From the NCBI GenBank assembly GCA_902984215.1, contig CADWAF010003124.1:1-20791 (forward strand): a stretch of DNA of 20,791 nucleotides. The letters run 5' to 3'. Position numbers and translations under genes: made by a program. The first letter of the stretch is position 1; the number at the start of each line of letters is the position of its first letter. The notes beneath the pieces are model-generated. The model was not told where the DNA came from and made no database searches. It saw nothing but the letters and a program-made list of their open reading frames with translations. Positions 18,841 through 20,791 of this stretch are shown here, piece by piece. This DNA is from Willaertia magna (Eukaryota; Heterolobosea; Eutetramitea; Acrasida; Naegleriidae).

Positions 18841-19472
18841 TATTAATGAGTCTTTGTGAAAAACTTATAATACTATTTCTTAAATTGCATTGTTCAATAA
18901 ATAATAAAACTTCACCAACTTTCTCTCTATCTACTATCATTTTCAAGTTACACTAATTTATACTAAAGTAACCTTTATCTATATAACAGTTATTTTTAAG
19001 AAATTTTTTTTTCATTGTTTTATCTCTATCTTTTTTGTTGTAGAAGATGATAATACAACAGTTATTTTAATTAATTAGACTTATTATTTTCTTATTATCT
19101 AAACTCATTAAAATATTGTTAGCAAGAATATTATTTACTTTTTTGTTGTAGAAAAAGAATAGTTTGTTTGTATTTAAGAATTTCAATCCATTAACAGGTT
19201 TAACTTAATTATTATTCATTCTATTGTTGACTTTGCTTTGAAAAAATTTTTTAATATCACTTTTCCTCCATTTTGCTTAACTTTTTAATGTTTACATATC
19301 TTTTTTCAAATCGTTATAATTTATTCAACCTATTCTTTAATTTCCCGTATTCTACTGTTATAAGATTAAACTTTAAAGAAATCTTTTTAATTTATTTATT
19401 TCTTTTCTTTAGTTCTTCAATTATTATTCTTGAGACCTTGGGATTTTAAGTTATTATTTTTTTTTATCTTAT
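18841..19472 (-). pseudogene. LINE-2 N-terminal region (ORF1 end or start of ORF2)
   Basis: Several frames read as protein in pieces: a Lys-rich coil (IEELKKRN, ISLKFNLITVEYGKLKNRLN), then GLKFLNTNKLFFFYNKKVNN, then SLINQNNCCIIIFYNKKDRD with KMIVDREKVGEVLLFIEQ. The middle stretch has the alternating beta/basic look of an RRM-like ORF1 or of the first endonuclease strands; I cannot decide. A frame change near 18840 leads into the clear endonuclease part. In-frame TAA/TAG are present but fewer than in LINE-1. Confidence 0.4.
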
Positions 19473-19485
19473 TTATTAGCATTAA
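19473..19485. repeat. Probable 13-bp target-site duplication, right copy (LINE-2)
   Basis: TTATTAGCATTAA, identical to 15857-15869. It contains a G and two distinct A/T blocks, so chance identity next to an independent 3'-tail boundary is unlikely but not excluded in such AT-rich DNA. Confidence 0.6.
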
Positions 19486-20521
19486 TAAATGTTTTAAAGG
19501 TATTGAGATTAAAAAAATTTTAAAAAAATTAAAAGAATAAAAATTATTTATAAAAAAACTTAAATTTAAAATATATATTTTTATATATGATTTCAATAAT
19601 AGGTTTTATAATTAAAAAATATTTTAATTATATAAAATATTTTGATATTAAATATAAATTTAAAAATCTTAAACAATAAATTTCAAAAATTTTAATATTT
19701 AAAAAATTAAATATTAAGATTTCCTTAATTTTTTAAAATTATAATTAAAATAATAAATAAAAATAAAATAATAATAAAATTAATATTTAAAATATATTTT
19801 TTATAAAAAAAAATAATTATTATAAATATTTATATAATATAAATATTTATAATATAAATATTAATAAATTATTAAATAACAATATTGTATTTTTTATAAA
19901 AAAGTAAAAAAAATTTAAAATAAATTATGTAAGTAAAATAAATTATGTTATTTTTAAAAAATTTAAAAAGATATTTATATTGTTTTTTAAAAAAATACAA
20001 AAATATTTTTAAAGGAAAATTTTAATTTATTAATTGATAAATATAAATTATTATTATTTATTTTTTTCCATTAAATCTTTTTTCTTCTAAAATTATTTAA
20101 TTTTTTCTTTTTTTAATCTCTTTATTAACAATTATTAACTTTTTTCTTTTTTTTCTTCTTTTTTAATCTAAAATATTTAAAATTTTTCAATCTATATTTC
20201 TAAAGAATAAATTATTTTTATTATTTTATTTGAAAACTAATATAATAATTTTCTTTTTTTACTTTTTTCGCTTTAAATTTTAGTAGATTTTTCTTTTATT
20301 ATAATTTTTTTTATAAAAGAAAAATATTTTTAAATTAATATTGATTAGAATATTTTTTATTTTTTTATTTATTATTTTAAATAATAAATGTAAATCTAAT
20401 TTTAAATGGGTAGAATATAGTTGTTATTATTGATTTATTATTGTTTGATGTTGTTAATATTAATAATTATTGTTATTTAATTGATAGATAATGTTATAAA
20501 ATATATATATTGTTGCAAAAA
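19486..20521. other. AT-rich stretch, no gene recognised
   Basis: Mostly A/T. At 19805-19875 a short tandem AAATATTTATAAT-like repeat; at about 20060-20165 a strongly pyrimidine-rich plus strand (C/T with few purines). Minus-strand Lys/Asn-rich frames can be read through but show no domain. Confidence 0.3.
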
Positions 20522-20535
20522 GTATAAATTTATAC
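20522..20535. repeat. Palindromic motif GTATAAATTTATAC, copy 3
   Basis: A perfect copy. The following TCTTTAATTC is the inverted counterpart of the sequence before copy 2. A partial ATTTATACAGTTTTT recurs at about 20555-20570. Confidence 0.55.
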
Positions 20536-20745
20536 TCTTTAATTCAAAAACTCTATTTATACAGTTTTTGAGATTTTTTGATAAAAATTTTTTTTTTTTT
20601 GTTTTTTCATTTTTATTTTACTATCATTTTTTAGATAGTTTAAAATAAGATTTTATTAGTTTTTCATATTTAAATAAAATAAAATTTAAAAATTAATGCT
20701 AAAAAATAAACTAAAAAATAAATTTAATAATTTTTTAAAAAAATT

Positions 20746-20769
20746 GTATAAATTTATACAGTTTTTAAA
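20746..20769. repeat. Palindromic motif plus tail, copy 4
   Basis: Identical over 24 bases to 15037-15060, same orientation, 5.7 kb apart. The preceding AATGCT and AAACTAAAAAA stretches also resemble 15069-15105, so a diverged unit of about 100 bases is shared. Confidence 0.6.
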
Positions 20770-20791
20770 ATTTAATTTATTTTTTAAAAAA

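Larger units (their letters stand above)
15870..19472 (-). mobile_element. LINE-type retrotransposon with RNase H (LINE-2), decayed
   Basis: About 3.6 kb on the minus strand between 13-bp direct repeats. In element order: Lys/Gln-rich N-terminal frames, APE-endonuclease-like part, RT fingers, a gap over the RT palm, RNase H with YTDGS, CCHC-like knuckle, and a 3' end of tandem TTTAAAC-like units. The APE-RT-RNase H order resembles I- or Tad1-like LINEs, but the clade is not decided. It is more decayed than LINE-1: several frame changes, and catalytic Asp residues replaced by Asn in both endonuclease and RNase H. Confidence 0.75.

Noticed and set aside
2205..19472. Annotating all interrupted frames as intact genes in a ciliate-type code
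   Set aside because: The AAA-ATPase gene ignores that code, catalytic residues are also mutated, and some shifts and deletions remain. Kept only as an alternative hypothesis.
15030..20780. LTR retrotransposon bounded by the 24-base direct repeats
   Set aside because: The repeats are far too short for LTRs, no gag/pol/integrase lies between them in that orientation, and the interior is a LINE with its own duplications.

Overview
The window is very AT-rich eukaryotic DNA, dominated by decayed transposable elements. Roughly the first 2.1 kb is clearly richer in G+C than the rest. The LINE-type retrotransposons, DDE transposase remnants and a gene of the AAA-ATPase-like/PD-(D/E)XK type (a family I associate with bacteria and early-diverging fungi) fit an AT-rich fungal genome such as Mucoromycota or Glomeromycotina. 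Other AT-rich protists cannot be excluded, and the lineage assignment is inference.

Layout. 51-2073 (minus): a degenerate-P-loop AAA ATPase with a C-terminal nuclease domain, split by one frameshift in a short A run. 2205-6111 (plus): a LINE (LINE-1) between perfect 19-bp target-site duplications, with the ORF1 3' part, an APE endonuclease, a partial RT with QGD and YVDD motifs, a CCHC knuckle and a 10-bp 3' hairpin. 6148-7260 (plus): an extremely AT-rich ghost reading frame. 7375-10180 (minus): remnant of a pogo-like (about DD30D) transposase with a Q-rich 15-bp repeat, a SAP-like segment and HTH, continuing in one frame into a Ulp1/C48-type cysteine protease domain. 10465-11320 (minus): a second, Tc1/IS630-type (DDE_3) transposase relic. 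About 11815-12560 (plus) and 12595-14999 (minus): two convergent ghost genes of unknown family. 15870-19472 (minus): a second LINE (LINE-2) with endonuclease, RT fingers, RNase H, CCHC knuckle and a repetitive 3' tail, between 13-bp duplications. 15037-15126 and 20522-20769: copies of a palindromic TATA-containing motif. The remaining stretches are A/T-rich and show no gene.

The main signal is how these frames are broken. Over kilobases the reading frames hold, but they are studded with TAA/TAG where Gln is expected and TGA where Trp is expected. Examples are TAA at the Q of the RT QGD motif and TGA at the W of the protease HW motif. Within the 15-bp repeat, TAA and CAA/CAG alternate at the same repeat position. 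Catalytic residues in the older copies are changed by G-to-A or C-to-T steps: Asp to Asn in endonuclease, RNase H, transposase and probably protease, Glu to Lys in the transposase, and Cys to Tyr in a zinc knuckle. Most of the steps I checked lie in a CpA/TpG context. I favour a RIP-like or strongly GC-to-AT mutational inactivation of repeats. A nuclear code with all three stops reassigned is the alternative; the missense changes and the stop-free AAA gene argue against it. Most of the frameshifts I could localise lie at A runs, so some may be consensus errors.
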